Source: Brucella pseudintermedia
Lineage (GTDB): Bacteria; Pseudomonadota; Alphaproteobacteria; Rhizobiales; Rhizobiaceae
NCBI RefSeq assembly: GCF_042697365.1
Contig: NZ_CP137604.1
DNA length: 64,000 nt
Direction: 5' to 3' (one strand)
How positions within the stretch are numbered: position 1 is the stretch's first letter; each line of letters begins with the position of its first letter. A program made the translations under genes and the position numbers. Positions 18,372 through 25,591 of the stretch are shown piece by piece. A model generated the notes under the pieces. The model was not told where the DNA came from and searched no databases. It saw only the letters and a program-made list of their open reading frames with translations.

Positions 18372-18992
18372 TCAGCGCACGGAGCCGACGAGGAGATTGT
18401 CAGGGCCTTCAATGGTGACCCATCGACCGGTATCGTTGGCGGCCTGACGCTTCAGATAGGTGTAATCCGTTTCGTTCCAGCGCATGACTTCGTCGGTCAG
18501 GTTGTCGAGAACAAAGTCACCGCGATCAGTGCGAACGGTGAGGACTGCATGTCCTTCGCCGTCTGGCTTGCGAACAACAGTAATCAAAAGGTCGGTGAGC
18601 GGTATGCCAGCTTTCTGCAATTCGCGTTGCTTCAGCAGGACGTAATCCTCGCAGTCGCCAACGGTCGTCGGATAAGCCCAGTATTCCTCGACACCGTAGA
18701 TTTCCATGTCAGTCATTGGCTTGATGCGCTCGTTGATCGCAAGATTGATTTCGACAATGCGCTGCCAGTTTGCATGGTTGAGCTGCAGCGCGCGGGTGTC
18801 TCGGCTGGTAATGCCGCATTCCTTGGGCTTACGCTTGCAGAATTCGTAATGTCCGATCGGCTGCGAAGTTAGCTTGCCGGTTTGCATGAAGTCACCGGAG
18901 GCTGCTTCCGCGCTGAAGCTTGCCATCAGCAGCGACGCTGCGAAACCGGCGGCTGCCATAATCCTTGTGGTCGAGCGAACAACGCAAAACAT
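18372..18992 (-). CDS. Secreted bacterial transglutaminase-like cysteine peptidase (BTLCP/DUF920)
   Basis: The 206-residue product has a signal peptide (hydrophobic core AAGFAASLLMASFSAEA). The papain-like triad of the BTLCP family is visible as Cys114 in VGDCEDYVLLK, His148 in GEGHAVLTV and Asp163 in FVLDN. It is expected to act in the periplasm. In other proteobacteria BTLCP proteases such as LapG cut surface adhesins, but no LapD homologue is seen here. An ATG at 19025 would add 11 residues, but AAAGGG before 18992 supports the shorter form. An exact TTAA-N7-TTAA site is centred 44 bases upstream of that start. Confidence 0.85.
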   Translation of the reverse strand: MFCVVRSTTRIMAAAGFAASLLMASFSAEAASGDFMQTGKLTSQPIGHYEFCKRKPKECGITSRDTRALQLNHANWQRIVEINLAINERIKPMTDMEIYGVEEYWAYPTTVGDCEDYVLLKQRELQKAGIPLTDLLITVVRKPDGEGHAVLTVRTDRGDFVLDNLTDEVMRWNETDYTYLKRQAANDTGRWVTIEGPDNLLVGSVR

Positions 18993-19028
18993 ACTCAACG
19001 CCCTTTGGCTCTCGCCATTACTCATTTA

Positions 19029-19043
19029 TTAACGAAACGTTAA
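19029..19043. promoter_or_regulatory. Exact CtrA-type binding site 1
   Basis: TTAA, seven bases (CGAAACG), TTAA. This is the full consensus for the alphaproteobacterial cell-cycle regulator CtrA. It lies 37-51 bases upstream of the transglutaminase-like peptidase start, where a -35 element would be expected. Confidence 0.6.
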
Positions 19044-19095
19044 TGTCTGAAACAGTCTGGAGTCAATTCGGTTCGCCTCGGGACAGCCTGACTTC

Positions 19096-19110
19096 TTAAT
19101 TAATGGTTAA
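19096..19110. promoter_or_regulatory. Exact CtrA-type binding site 2
   Basis: TTAA, seven bases (TTAATGG), TTAA, 52 bases downstream of site 1. It lies between the divergent peptidase and GNAT-C39 genes and could act on either. Confidence 0.6.
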
Positions 19111-19287
19111 TGTGGGTATCCTTCAATAATACAATCATTGGTAGAATTCGCGAGAGAATAGGGCACAGCTTGGACGGCGAAAAGCACCCATAATTTTGCC
19201 ACGGTCCGGGCGCTTGTCTTTTGCCTCGAATAAGCCAATTGTTGGTGTTCGACCGGATCGGAACGATCCCTTTGCAAAGGCCAAAAG

Positions 19288-20394
19288 ATGACTGGCGCAA
19301 CGACGCGCAAGGCCACGGCAGACGACATGGATGCGCTTTTGCGCATCGAAGAACGCTGTTTCGAGACGGACCGGATTTCCCGACGCTCATTTCGCGCCCT
19401 CATCGCGCGGCCGACCGCAGAAACCATTGTTGCAACGGTGAATGGCGCAGTCATCGGCTATGCGATGATCCTGTTTCGCCATGGCACTGCGCTGGCGCGG
19501 CTCTATTCGATAGCGGTTGATCCGGAGGCAAAGGTCAAGGGCGTCGGCTCGCTTCTGCTGCAGGCGGCGGAAACAGCGGCTTATGACCACGACCGTCCAT
19601 TGCTGCGGCTTGAGGTACGCGAGGATAACGAACGTGCCATCGCGCTTTACAAGCGGCACGGCTACCGTCCTATCGGACGCTATCTCGATTACTATGCAGA
19701 CCATTCGGATGCGCTGCGTTTTGAAAAGACGGTTCGTGGTGACATTTCGCCGGTCACCGCTTTTCCCTATTACGAGCAGACCACCGATTTCACGTGCGGC
19801 GCGGCCTGCCTGATGATGGTGCTTGCCCGACACAATCGAGAGACACGGCTTGATCCCGTGCTGGAAGTTCGTTTGTGGCGTGATGCGACCACCATCTACA
19901 TGATGTCGGGTCCCGGCGGCTGCGAACCTTTCGGACTTGCAGTCGCCGCGCATGAGCGCGGACTAAAAGCATCGGTCATCGTATCCATCGAAGACATGCT
20001 TTTCCTGCAATCTGTGCGTTCGGAAGAAAAGCGTAAGGTCATGCAATTGGCCCAAACCGATTTCCGGCAACGCACCGAAGCCTATGCCATTCCGGTGGAA
20101 TATCGTGGTTTCACGCTGCACGACATTCTGGCTGCCCTGCGTCGTGGAGCAGCAGTGATCGTGCTTGTCAGCGGCTATCATATGTTCGGCAAGAAGGTAC
20201 CGCATTGGGTGCTTGCCCATGGCGAAGACGGGCGCCACATTCTCATTCACGACCCCTGGGTAGAAGAAGAACTCGGCGAGACCATTGCCGATGCTGCGAA
20301 TGTCCCTGTACCCTTTCACATTTTCGACCGCATTGCGCGGTTTGGCAGCGATGGGTTGAGGGCCGCCGTTATTCTGGAAAAAAGGACGGACTGA
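19288..20394 (+). CDS. GNAT acetyltransferase-C39-like cysteine peptidase fusion
   Basis: The 368-residue protein joins two enzymes. Residues 1-148 are a GNAT domain; the acetyl-CoA loop reads KVKGVGSLLL (83-92) with Lys where Arg/Gln is usual, then NERAIALYKRHGY. Residues 155-368 are a papain-like C39 domain with oxyanion Gln164, Cys170 (TTDFTCGAACL), His306 (PHWVLAH) and Asp322 (HDPW). No signal peptide or ABC transporter domain is present, so it is probably cytoplasmic. The stop overlaps the ATG of the RimK-like gene, implying translational coupling. Such pairs have been predicted to make or trim peptide tags; the substrate is unknown. Confidence 0.88.
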   Translation: MTGATTRKATADDMDALLRIEERCFETDRISRRSFRALIARPTAETIVATVNGAVIGYAMILFRHGTALARLYSIAVDPEAKVKGVGSLLLQAAETAAYDHDRPLLRLEVREDNERAIALYKRHGYRPIGRYLDYYADHSDALRFEKTVRGDISPVTAFPYYEQTTDFTCGAACLMMVLARHNRETRLDPVLEVRLWRDATTIYMMSGPGGCEPFGLAVAAHERGLKASVIVSIEDMLFLQSVRSEEKRKVMQLAQTDFRQRTEAYAIPVEYRGFTLHDILAALRRGAAVIVLVSGYHMFGKKVPHWVLAHGEDGRHILIHDPWVEEELGETIADAANVPVPFHIFDRIARFGSDGLRAAVILEKRTD

Positions 20395-21854
20395 TGACGA
20401 TCTGCGTCATTCTGGTAGGACGCCTCTCGGATATCGACAACGGGGCGACGCCGCACAAGGTCATGACCACGCGCGATTATCTCGCGCATCCGGCACTCTT
20501 CAACAACCAATTGCGTCCGCGCATCATCAATCTGTCGCGCTCTTACGCCTATCAAAGCCGCGGCTACTACGCTTCGCTTCTTGCCGAAGCGCGGGGACAT
20601 CGCATCATCCCTTCCGTGGAAACGATGATCGATCTCTCGGAACGGCGCCTTTATGAAAACGCCATTCCCGAACTCGAAGACATGCTGAACAAGGCGCTCG
20701 GCAAGCATCCGGAAAAGGCACCCGAGACAATCCATGTGCATTTCGGACTTGCCGACAGCCCCGACTTTGAAAAATTCGGACGGCTGCTCTTCGACTGGTT
20801 TCGCGCGCCATCGCTGGAAGTATCCGTCAAGCCAGGTGAATGGGCCCGAATCCAGAAGATCGGCTTTGCCAACATCGCCAAGTTTTCCAAGGACCAGAAG
20901 GAGCGTTTCGAGGAGGCACTCGACCGATATACCCAGCGCGAGTGGCGCGCGGCGCGCCCAAAGGTGCCAGCGCGCTATTCCTTCGCAACGCTGTGCGACC
21001 CGAAGGAAGCGATGCCGCCTTCAACCGTATCAACGCTGAAGCATTGGGCAAGGATCGCGGCAAGGCTCGGCGTGGAAGTGGAACCGATCGGCAAGCGCGA
21101 TCTGCCCCGGCTCGCCAATTTCGACGCATTGTTCATCCGCGAGACGACGTCGATCTCCAATCATACCTATCGTTTCGCCCGCCGGGCGCAGCAGGAAAAC
21201 ATGCCGGTGATCGATGACCCGATGTCCATGATCCGCTGCACCAACAAGGTTTATCTGCACGAATTGATGCAGGCCAACGAGGTGGCGGTGCCGCCAACGG
21301 TGATGATCGCGGGTGAGGAGGATCTGGAGCGTGCTGCCGATATGCTGGGCTTTCCGATGGTCATCAAGATACCGGATTCCTCTTTCTCGCGCGGCGTGAA
21401 GAAGGTGAAGGATTTCGGTGAACTGAAAGCGCTTGCGAGTTTATGGCTGGAGGACAGTGATCTCCTGCTGGCGCAAAAATATATGCCGACGAGGTTTGAC
21501 TGGCGCGTTGGCGTTCTGGACGGCAAGCCGCTCTTCATCTGCCAGTATATGATGGCCAAGAACCACTGGCAGATTGTCAAGCACGATACGGGCGGCAAGC
21601 CGCTGGAAGGCGGGTTTCGATCCTATGCGCTGGGCGACGCGCCGCCATCGGTACTGGAAACGGGCTTGCGCGCGGCGCGCTGCATTGGCGACGGACTATA
21701 TGGCGTCGACCTGAAGGAAACGGACGATGGCGTTGTCGTGATCGAGGTCAACGACAATCCCAATCTCGAACACGGTATCGAGGACGCAGCCGAAAAGGAC
21801 GAGGTCTGGATCAAGCTGACCCGCTGGTTCACCGACCGGCTGGATCGGAAATAG
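20394..21854 (+). CDS. RimK-like ATP-grasp ligase with N-terminal RLAN domain
   Basis: The 486-residue protein has an N-terminal RLAN-type domain (about 1-170; MTICVILVGRLSDIDNGATP, SYAYQSRGYYASLLAEARGH). A RimK-type ATP-grasp module (about 270-480) follows with DPMSMIRCTNKVYLHELM, the ATP-binding lysine in MVIKIPDSSFSRG and metal ligands in VVIEVNDNPNLEHGIED. ATP-grasp enzymes of this clade ligate amino acids to carboxylates of peptides, proteins or metabolites. The ATG overlaps the previous gene's stop, so I read the two as one functional unit. The longer frame opening at 20205 lies inside the upstream gene and was rejected. Confidence 0.88.
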   Translation: MTICVILVGRLSDIDNGATPHKVMTTRDYLAHPALFNNQLRPRIINLSRSYAYQSRGYYASLLAEARGHRIIPSVETMIDLSERRLYENAIPELEDMLNKALGKHPEKAPETIHVHFGLADSPDFEKFGRLLFDWFRAPSLEVSVKPGEWARIQKIGFANIAKFSKDQKERFEEALDRYTQREWRAARPKVPARYSFATLCDPKEAMPPSTVSTLKHWARIAARLGVEVEPIGKRDLPRLANFDALFIRETTSISNHTYRFARRAQQENMPVIDDPMSMIRCTNKVYLHELMQANEVAVPPTVMIAGEEDLERAADMLGFPMVIKIPDSSFSRGVKKVKDFGELKALASLWLEDSDLLLAQKYMPTRFDWRVGVLDGKPLFICQYMMAKNHWQIVKHDTGGKPLEGGFRSYALGDAPPSVLETGLRAARCIGDGLYGVDLKETDDGVVVIEVNDNPNLEHGIEDAAEKDEVWIKLTRWFTDRLDRK

Positions 21855-21884
21855 ATCCAGCAGTCAGGCGAAGTGCAGCTGAAA

Positions 21885-22241
21885 TCAAAGAGGCGTAAAG
21901 CAGACCTTGGTATGTCCTGCGCCGATGAAGCCGAGCCTACCTGCGGCGCCCTTGGACAGGTCGAGAACGCGTCCCTTGATGAACGGGCCGCGATCATTAA
22001 TGCGCACGATGAGCGACTTGCCGTTTCTCTGATTGGTAACCTTGACCTTGCTGCCCAGCGGCAGGGTGCGATGTGCTGCGGTCAGGCCGGCGGGGTTCAT
22101 GCGTTCACCCGAAGCCGTGCGGGAAGTGAGGGCGTACCAGGAGGCACCGCCGCATTGCTGTGCTGAAGCCTCGATTGCGGTGGCCGCGAGAAGACCGGTT
22201 GCCGCAACGGCAAGCATAGCCATACGGGTCTTGAAAGTCAT
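21885..22241 (-). CDS. RlpA-like double-psi beta-barrel protein
   Basis: The 118-residue product has a signal peptide (about 1-28, ending EASAQ) and a DPBB domain: GGASWYALTSRTASGERMNP, LTAAHRTLPLGSKVKVTN and VRINDRGPF with the catalytic-type Asp, as in RlpA lytic transglycosylases that cut glycan strands lacking stem peptides. It lacks the SPOR domain and lipobox of septal RlpA, so it is a short soluble periplasmic version. It ends 30 bases from the convergent RimK-like gene. Confidence 0.9.
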   Translation of the reverse strand: MTFKTRMAMLAVAATGLLAATAIEASAQQCGGASWYALTSRTASGERMNPAGLTAAHRTLPLGSKVKVTNQRNGKSLIVRINDRGPFIKGRVLDLSKGAAGRLGFIGAGHTKVCFTPL

Positions 22242-22805
22242 GCCAGTTCCACTAGTTGTTAACGGGGTGTCTCACAGTTGTCGCTGAGAAAGACAGTCTC
22301 GAACTGGAATCTAAATATGGCGCTGGCGTGGTTCGAATGAGAACATTGTGCGATGCTCGAATCTATATCGCGTAGGGAAAATCATCCTATACTAATCGTT
22401 ATTTACTTAAGAGCTTAAACATAACAAAGGAATATTAGGAAGTGTTTGGGCTTATTGCTGTAACGTCGTTTACGATTCGTTAGGAATCTGCGGGACGGCT
22501 TTGCTGCGCCTTGATTTCACGCGCCGATCGCAAGAAAAGCTGCTTGCATGCCCGGTAGGTGGCCCCGCGCGAGGTGCAATTTTTATTTGCAAGGCAAGTT
22601 CTCGGGGGCAGCGGCAAAGTTGATAAAATAAGGCGTTTTGGGGGCAAATTTGCAATTTGTGGCTGTGTTCGGACGGTTCTTCTCGAACTTTAAAAGTTAT
22701 CCACAGGCCCGAAAGATGGTGAGATGACGTTTCTTTGACCGCTGTTACCCTGCACGGAAGCGCTGAATTCCTGCTATAAGCGTTCAGACCAGACGACGGA
22801 ACGCC
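22242..22805. other. Intergenic region, 564 bases
   Basis: No convincing gene: a 115-codon reverse frame here has no ribosome-binding site and atypical composition. The part nearest the RlpA-like gene is AT-rich (about 22360-22440) and may hold its promoter. A single DnaA-box-like sequence lies at 22697-22706, and TATAAG near 22777 may be the -10 element of the DUF454 gene. Confidence 0.5.
22697..22706 (+). promoter_or_regulatory. DnaA-box-like sequence
   Basis: TTATCCACAG matches the DnaA 9-mer consensus exactly. It is single, with no neighbouring copies seen, so origin function is not claimed. Confidence 0.35.
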
Positions 22806-23222
22806 ATGCAGGACCACTCCGAAAAAAACAGGATCGACACCGCTTCGCCGGCGATTTCGGCGAGCAAGCGGATCGTGTATCTTTGCCTCGGCTTTCTCAT
22901 GCTCGGTCTCGGCATTGTGGGTGCCTTTTTACCGGTCATGCCGACAACAATCTTCATCATTTTTGCGGCATGGTTCTTTGCGCGGTCGTCGCCAAAGATT
23001 GAGGCACGGCTGCTGGCCGATCAGCGTTTCGGGCCGCTGGTCATGAAATGGCGTGAGCGTGGCGCCATTCCGCCGCGCGCCAAGCTCTACGCATGTCTTG
23101 GCATGGTTCTCGGATACGGCCTGTTCTGGTGGGGCGCAAGGCCCGGCTGGCTGCTGGCAGGAGCGGTGACGCTATTTATGTTGGGCTCTGCCACCTACGT
23201 ATTGTCGCGCCCGAACGAGTAA
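22806..23222 (+). CDS. YbaN-family inner-membrane protein (DUF454)
   Basis: The 138-residue protein has the DUF454 signature (FLMLGLGIVGAFLPVMPTT, then FARSSPKIEARL) and three to four hydrophobic segments (about 24-62, 90-130). It is an inner-membrane protein of unknown function. It is convergent with the solute-binding protein gene (11-base gap). Confidence 0.9.
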   Translation: MQDHSEKNRIDTASPAISASKRIVYLCLGFLMLGLGIVGAFLPVMPTTIFIIFAAWFFARSSPKIEARLLADQRFGPLVMKWRERGAIPPRAKLYACLGMVLGYGLFWWGARPGWLLAGAVTLFMLGSATYVLSRPNE

Positions 23223-23233
23223 CCTCGGCCGCC

Positions 23234-24082
23234 CTACGGCGTCACATCAAATCCGAACCATTTTTCGGATAGGCTTTTGATGGTGCCATCGGCCTTCGCT
23301 GCCATGATCGCAAAGTTGAATCTGCGCTTCAGATCAGCTTCATCCTTGCGCAGGCCCACGGCGACGCCGCGCCCGAGCAGTCCGCCTTTGAAAAGCGGAC
23401 CGGTCATCACGACATTGGAATAGGCCTGCGTTTTCTGGAGCGTGTTCAGATAGGACCGGGCGGTGACCTGCATGTCGATGCGTCCGCTTGCAAGATCGAG
23501 ATCGGCCTCTTCGGCGGTTTTATACTCGCGGACCGTGATACCTTCTTTGAAATAGGTATTGATCAGAGATTGGGCTATCGATCCGCCCACGACGCCGACA
23601 GTCGCTCCCTTTATCGCGGCGGTGACATCCTGAAGAGCCTGATCCATGTCCGGCTGATTACTGGAAAGGTCCAGATTTTCTTCCATGTGAGGCAGTTTGC
23701 TGTATGGGCTGTCGCGCAGGGTGGCGAAAACTTGCGGCGTGCGACCGTAGGATATGGAGAAATCGATGACTTTCTCGCGTGCTTCGGTGGCCGACAGCGC
23801 TCCCATTACCGCGTCGACCTTCCCGGCCTGCAGGCTTGGAATGATGGCATCGAAGGGAATGGCGATAAATTCGCATTCGACTTTCATCGCCTGGCAAAGG
23901 TGCTTGCCGAGCTCGACCTCATAGCCGTCGAGCGTGCCGTCGGACCGCGTGAGATTATAGGGCCGAAAATACCCCTCTGTGGCAATGGTGAGCACGGAGG
24001 GAGCACTTTGTGCATAAGACGGCGGCGCCCAGCTTGTGAGCGCCATTATACAGACGAGATTGAACAGACGTGGATAAGTCAC
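23234..24082 (-). CDS. ABC transporter substrate-binding protein, polar amino acid type
   Basis: The 282-residue periplasmic protein has a signal peptide (1 to about 25) and an SBP_bac_3 fold: GYEVELGKHLCQAMKVECEF, PFDAIIPSLQAGKVDAVMG and, near the C-terminus, DGTIKSLSEKWFG. It resembles lysine/arginine/ornithine and opine-binding proteins. No permease or ATPase gene is adjacent, so it is an orphan here. It is divergent from pstS, whose Pho box is about 205 bases upstream of its start. Confidence 0.88.
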   Translation of the reverse strand: MTYPRLFNLVCIMALTSWAPPSYAQSAPSVLTIATEGYFRPYNLTRSDGTLDGYEVELGKHLCQAMKVECEFIAIPFDAIIPSLQAGKVDAVMGALSATEAREKVIDFSISYGRTPQVFATLRDSPYSKLPHMEENLDLSSNQPDMDQALQDVTAAIKGATVGVVGGSIAQSLINTYFKEGITVREYKTAEEADLDLASGRIDMQVTARSYLNTLQKTQAYSNVVMTGPLFKGGLLGRGVAVGLRKDEADLKRRFNFAIMAAKADGTIKSLSEKWFGFDVTP

Positions 24083-24286
24083 GCGGAACCTTGTGTTGTC
24101 ACTATGTCACTCGAAGCATAGGTCGGGGACTGTGGTTGGGTAAACTGGCCGGAAGTTGGGAGCCATTATGCGTGTGTCCGGGGCCATCCACTCAAAAACC
24201 CGGCACTTATGCGGCGGACGACGGCCGTCTTTCCCTTTGCCGGTTCAGTGATGCCCGAAACCCCACAAACTCACTGGCAAACGTCT
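24083..24286. other. Spacer between solute-binding gene and Pho box
   Basis: No gene. It presumably carries the reverse-strand promoter of the solute-binding protein gene; nothing specific is recognised. Confidence 0.4.
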
Positions 24287-24326
24287 CTGATACAAACCTG
24301 TAACAATAGTGTCATATGAATGTAAT
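24287..24326 (+). promoter_or_regulatory. Pho box with four heptamers, PhoB binding site of the pst operon
   Basis: CTGATAC, CTGTAAC, GTGTCAT and ATGTAAT are spaced by four bases each (11-base period). Each resembles the PhoB half-site CTGTCAT. The array ends 66 bases upstream of pstS, as expected for PhoB activation under phosphate limitation. Confidence 0.85.
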
Positions 24327-24392
24327 ATAGAGCGCGTAGAGGGCTAACGACGCCACATCGTCATATGTCTTTTACAACAGGAGCCGCAGCTC

Positions 24393-25439
24393 ATGAACAA
24401 GATGATTTCCTCGACCGCAGCGCTTGCCATCGCTGCCGTTATGTCGGTTTCCGCCGCCCAGGCGCGCGATCAGATTCAGGTTGCCGGTTCCTCGACCGTT
24501 CTTCCTTATGCAAAAATCGTTGCCGAGACGTTCGGTGAAACCTTCCCGAACTTCAAGACGCCGGTTGTTGAATCGGGTGGCTCGGGCGCAGGCATCAAGG
24601 AATTCTGCAAGGGCGTCGGTGAAAACACCATCGATATTGCCAATGCATCGCGCGCCATGAAGGACTCGGAACTGAAGTCGTGCATCGACGCTGGCGTCAA
24701 GGACGTCCAGGAAGTGCGCTTTGGCTATGACGGCATCGTGTTTGCGACCGACGCCAAGGGTCCAGATTGGAAACTGAAGCCGGAAGACGTCTACAAGGCG
24801 CTCGCAGCCAAGTTGGTCGTGGACGGCAAGCTGGTCGACAATCCAAACACCAAGTGGAACCAGGTCAACCCGAACCTGCCGGACTGGGACATCGCTGCCT
24901 ACATTCCAGGCGAAAAGCACGGCACCCGCGAAGTGTTTGAAGAAAAGGTTCTGGCCGACGGCTGCAAGCACTCCGGCGCCCTGGACGAAATCAAAAAGAC
25001 CGGTCTCGATGACAAGGCCGCCGCTTCCGCCTGTATCGCAGTCCGCAAGGACGGCAAGGCTGTCGACATCGATGGCGATTATGCTGAAACGCTGGCGCGC
25101 ATTGACTCCAACAAGACCGGCATTGGCGTTTTCGGCCTCTACTTCTTCGAAAACAATGCCGACAAGCTGAAGGTCGCCACCGTCAACGATGTTACCCCTT
25201 CCGCTGAAACTGTCGCTTCTGGCGAATATCCGGTGTCGCGTCCGCTGTTCTTCTACGTGAAGAAAGCGCATCTCGGTGTTATCCCGGGCCTCAAGGAATA
25301 TGTTGAATTCTTCCTCAACGACCAGATGATCGGCCCTGACGGTCCGCTCGCTGAATACGGTCTGGTGCCGGCTCCGGATGCAGAACGTGAAGCACAGCGC
25401 GCTGCCTTCACCGAAGGCAAGACATTGGCTGCGAAGTAA
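24393..25439 (+). CDS. pstS: Phosphate-binding protein PstS
   Basis: The 348-residue periplasmic protein has a signal peptide ending in AQA (about 1-24) and the PstS pattern IQVAGSSTVLPYAKIVAE with the phosphate-binding Ser/Thr residues, then ESGGSGAGIKEFC and DIANASRAMKDSE. The family is PstS of the rhizobial type. It captures inorganic phosphate for PstCAB. The gene follows a Pho box and is separated from pstC by a hairpin that probably keeps pstS mRNA in excess. Confidence 0.96.
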   Translation: MNKMISSTAALAIAAVMSVSAAQARDQIQVAGSSTVLPYAKIVAETFGETFPNFKTPVVESGGSGAGIKEFCKGVGENTIDIANASRAMKDSELKSCIDAGVKDVQEVRFGYDGIVFATDAKGPDWKLKPEDVYKALAAKLVVDGKLVDNPNTKWNQVNPNLPDWDIAAYIPGEKHGTREVFEEKVLADGCKHSGALDEIKKTGLDDKAAASACIAVRKDGKAVDIDGDYAETLARIDSNKTGIGVFGLYFFENNADKLKVATVNDVTPSAETVASGEYPVSRPLFFYVKKAHLGVIPGLKEYVEFFLNDQMIGPDGPLAEYGLVPAPDAEREAQRAAFTEGKTLAAK

Positions 25440-25453
25440 GTTTTTGACCTGTG

Positions 25454-25482
25454 GAACGCGGGGATGAAAAATCTCCGCGTTC
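25454..25482 (+). terminator. Hairpin between pstS and pstC, probable attenuator
   Basis: A 12-pair stem (GAACGCGGGGAT with ATCTCCGCGTTC, one G-T pair) with a five-base loop, followed by a pyrimidine-rich stretch. Partial termination or 3'-end protection of pstS mRNA would explain the usual excess of binding protein. Confidence 0.65.
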
Positions 25483-25591
25483 TTCTCCTTTCGCGCCTTT
25501 TTATTAATACAGGCGCATCCGCGTGGAACGGCATGGGTGGAAGCTGCACCTTGAAGCCATCCGCATTCATTAGGGCAACCGGGGAAATTGA

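Larger units (their letters stand above)
18993..19287. promoter_or_regulatory. Divergent promoter region, peptidase gene / GNAT-C39 gene
   Basis: A 295-base AT-rich spacer between two divergent genes. It holds the two CtrA-type sites listed separately and no credible gene. Confidence 0.5.

Noticed and set aside
22360..22710. Replication origin (AT-rich stretch plus one DnaA box)
   Set aside because: Only one box and no origin-type neighbours such as hemE, dnaA or parAB in the window.
22470..22817. 115-codon reverse frame in the 564-base gap
   Set aside because: It overlaps the DUF454 gene start, has odd composition and no ribosome-binding site or domain.
17098..24082. Genomic island
   Set aside because: Although accessory in content, codon use and base composition look like the flanks, and there is no integrase, tRNA or direct repeat.
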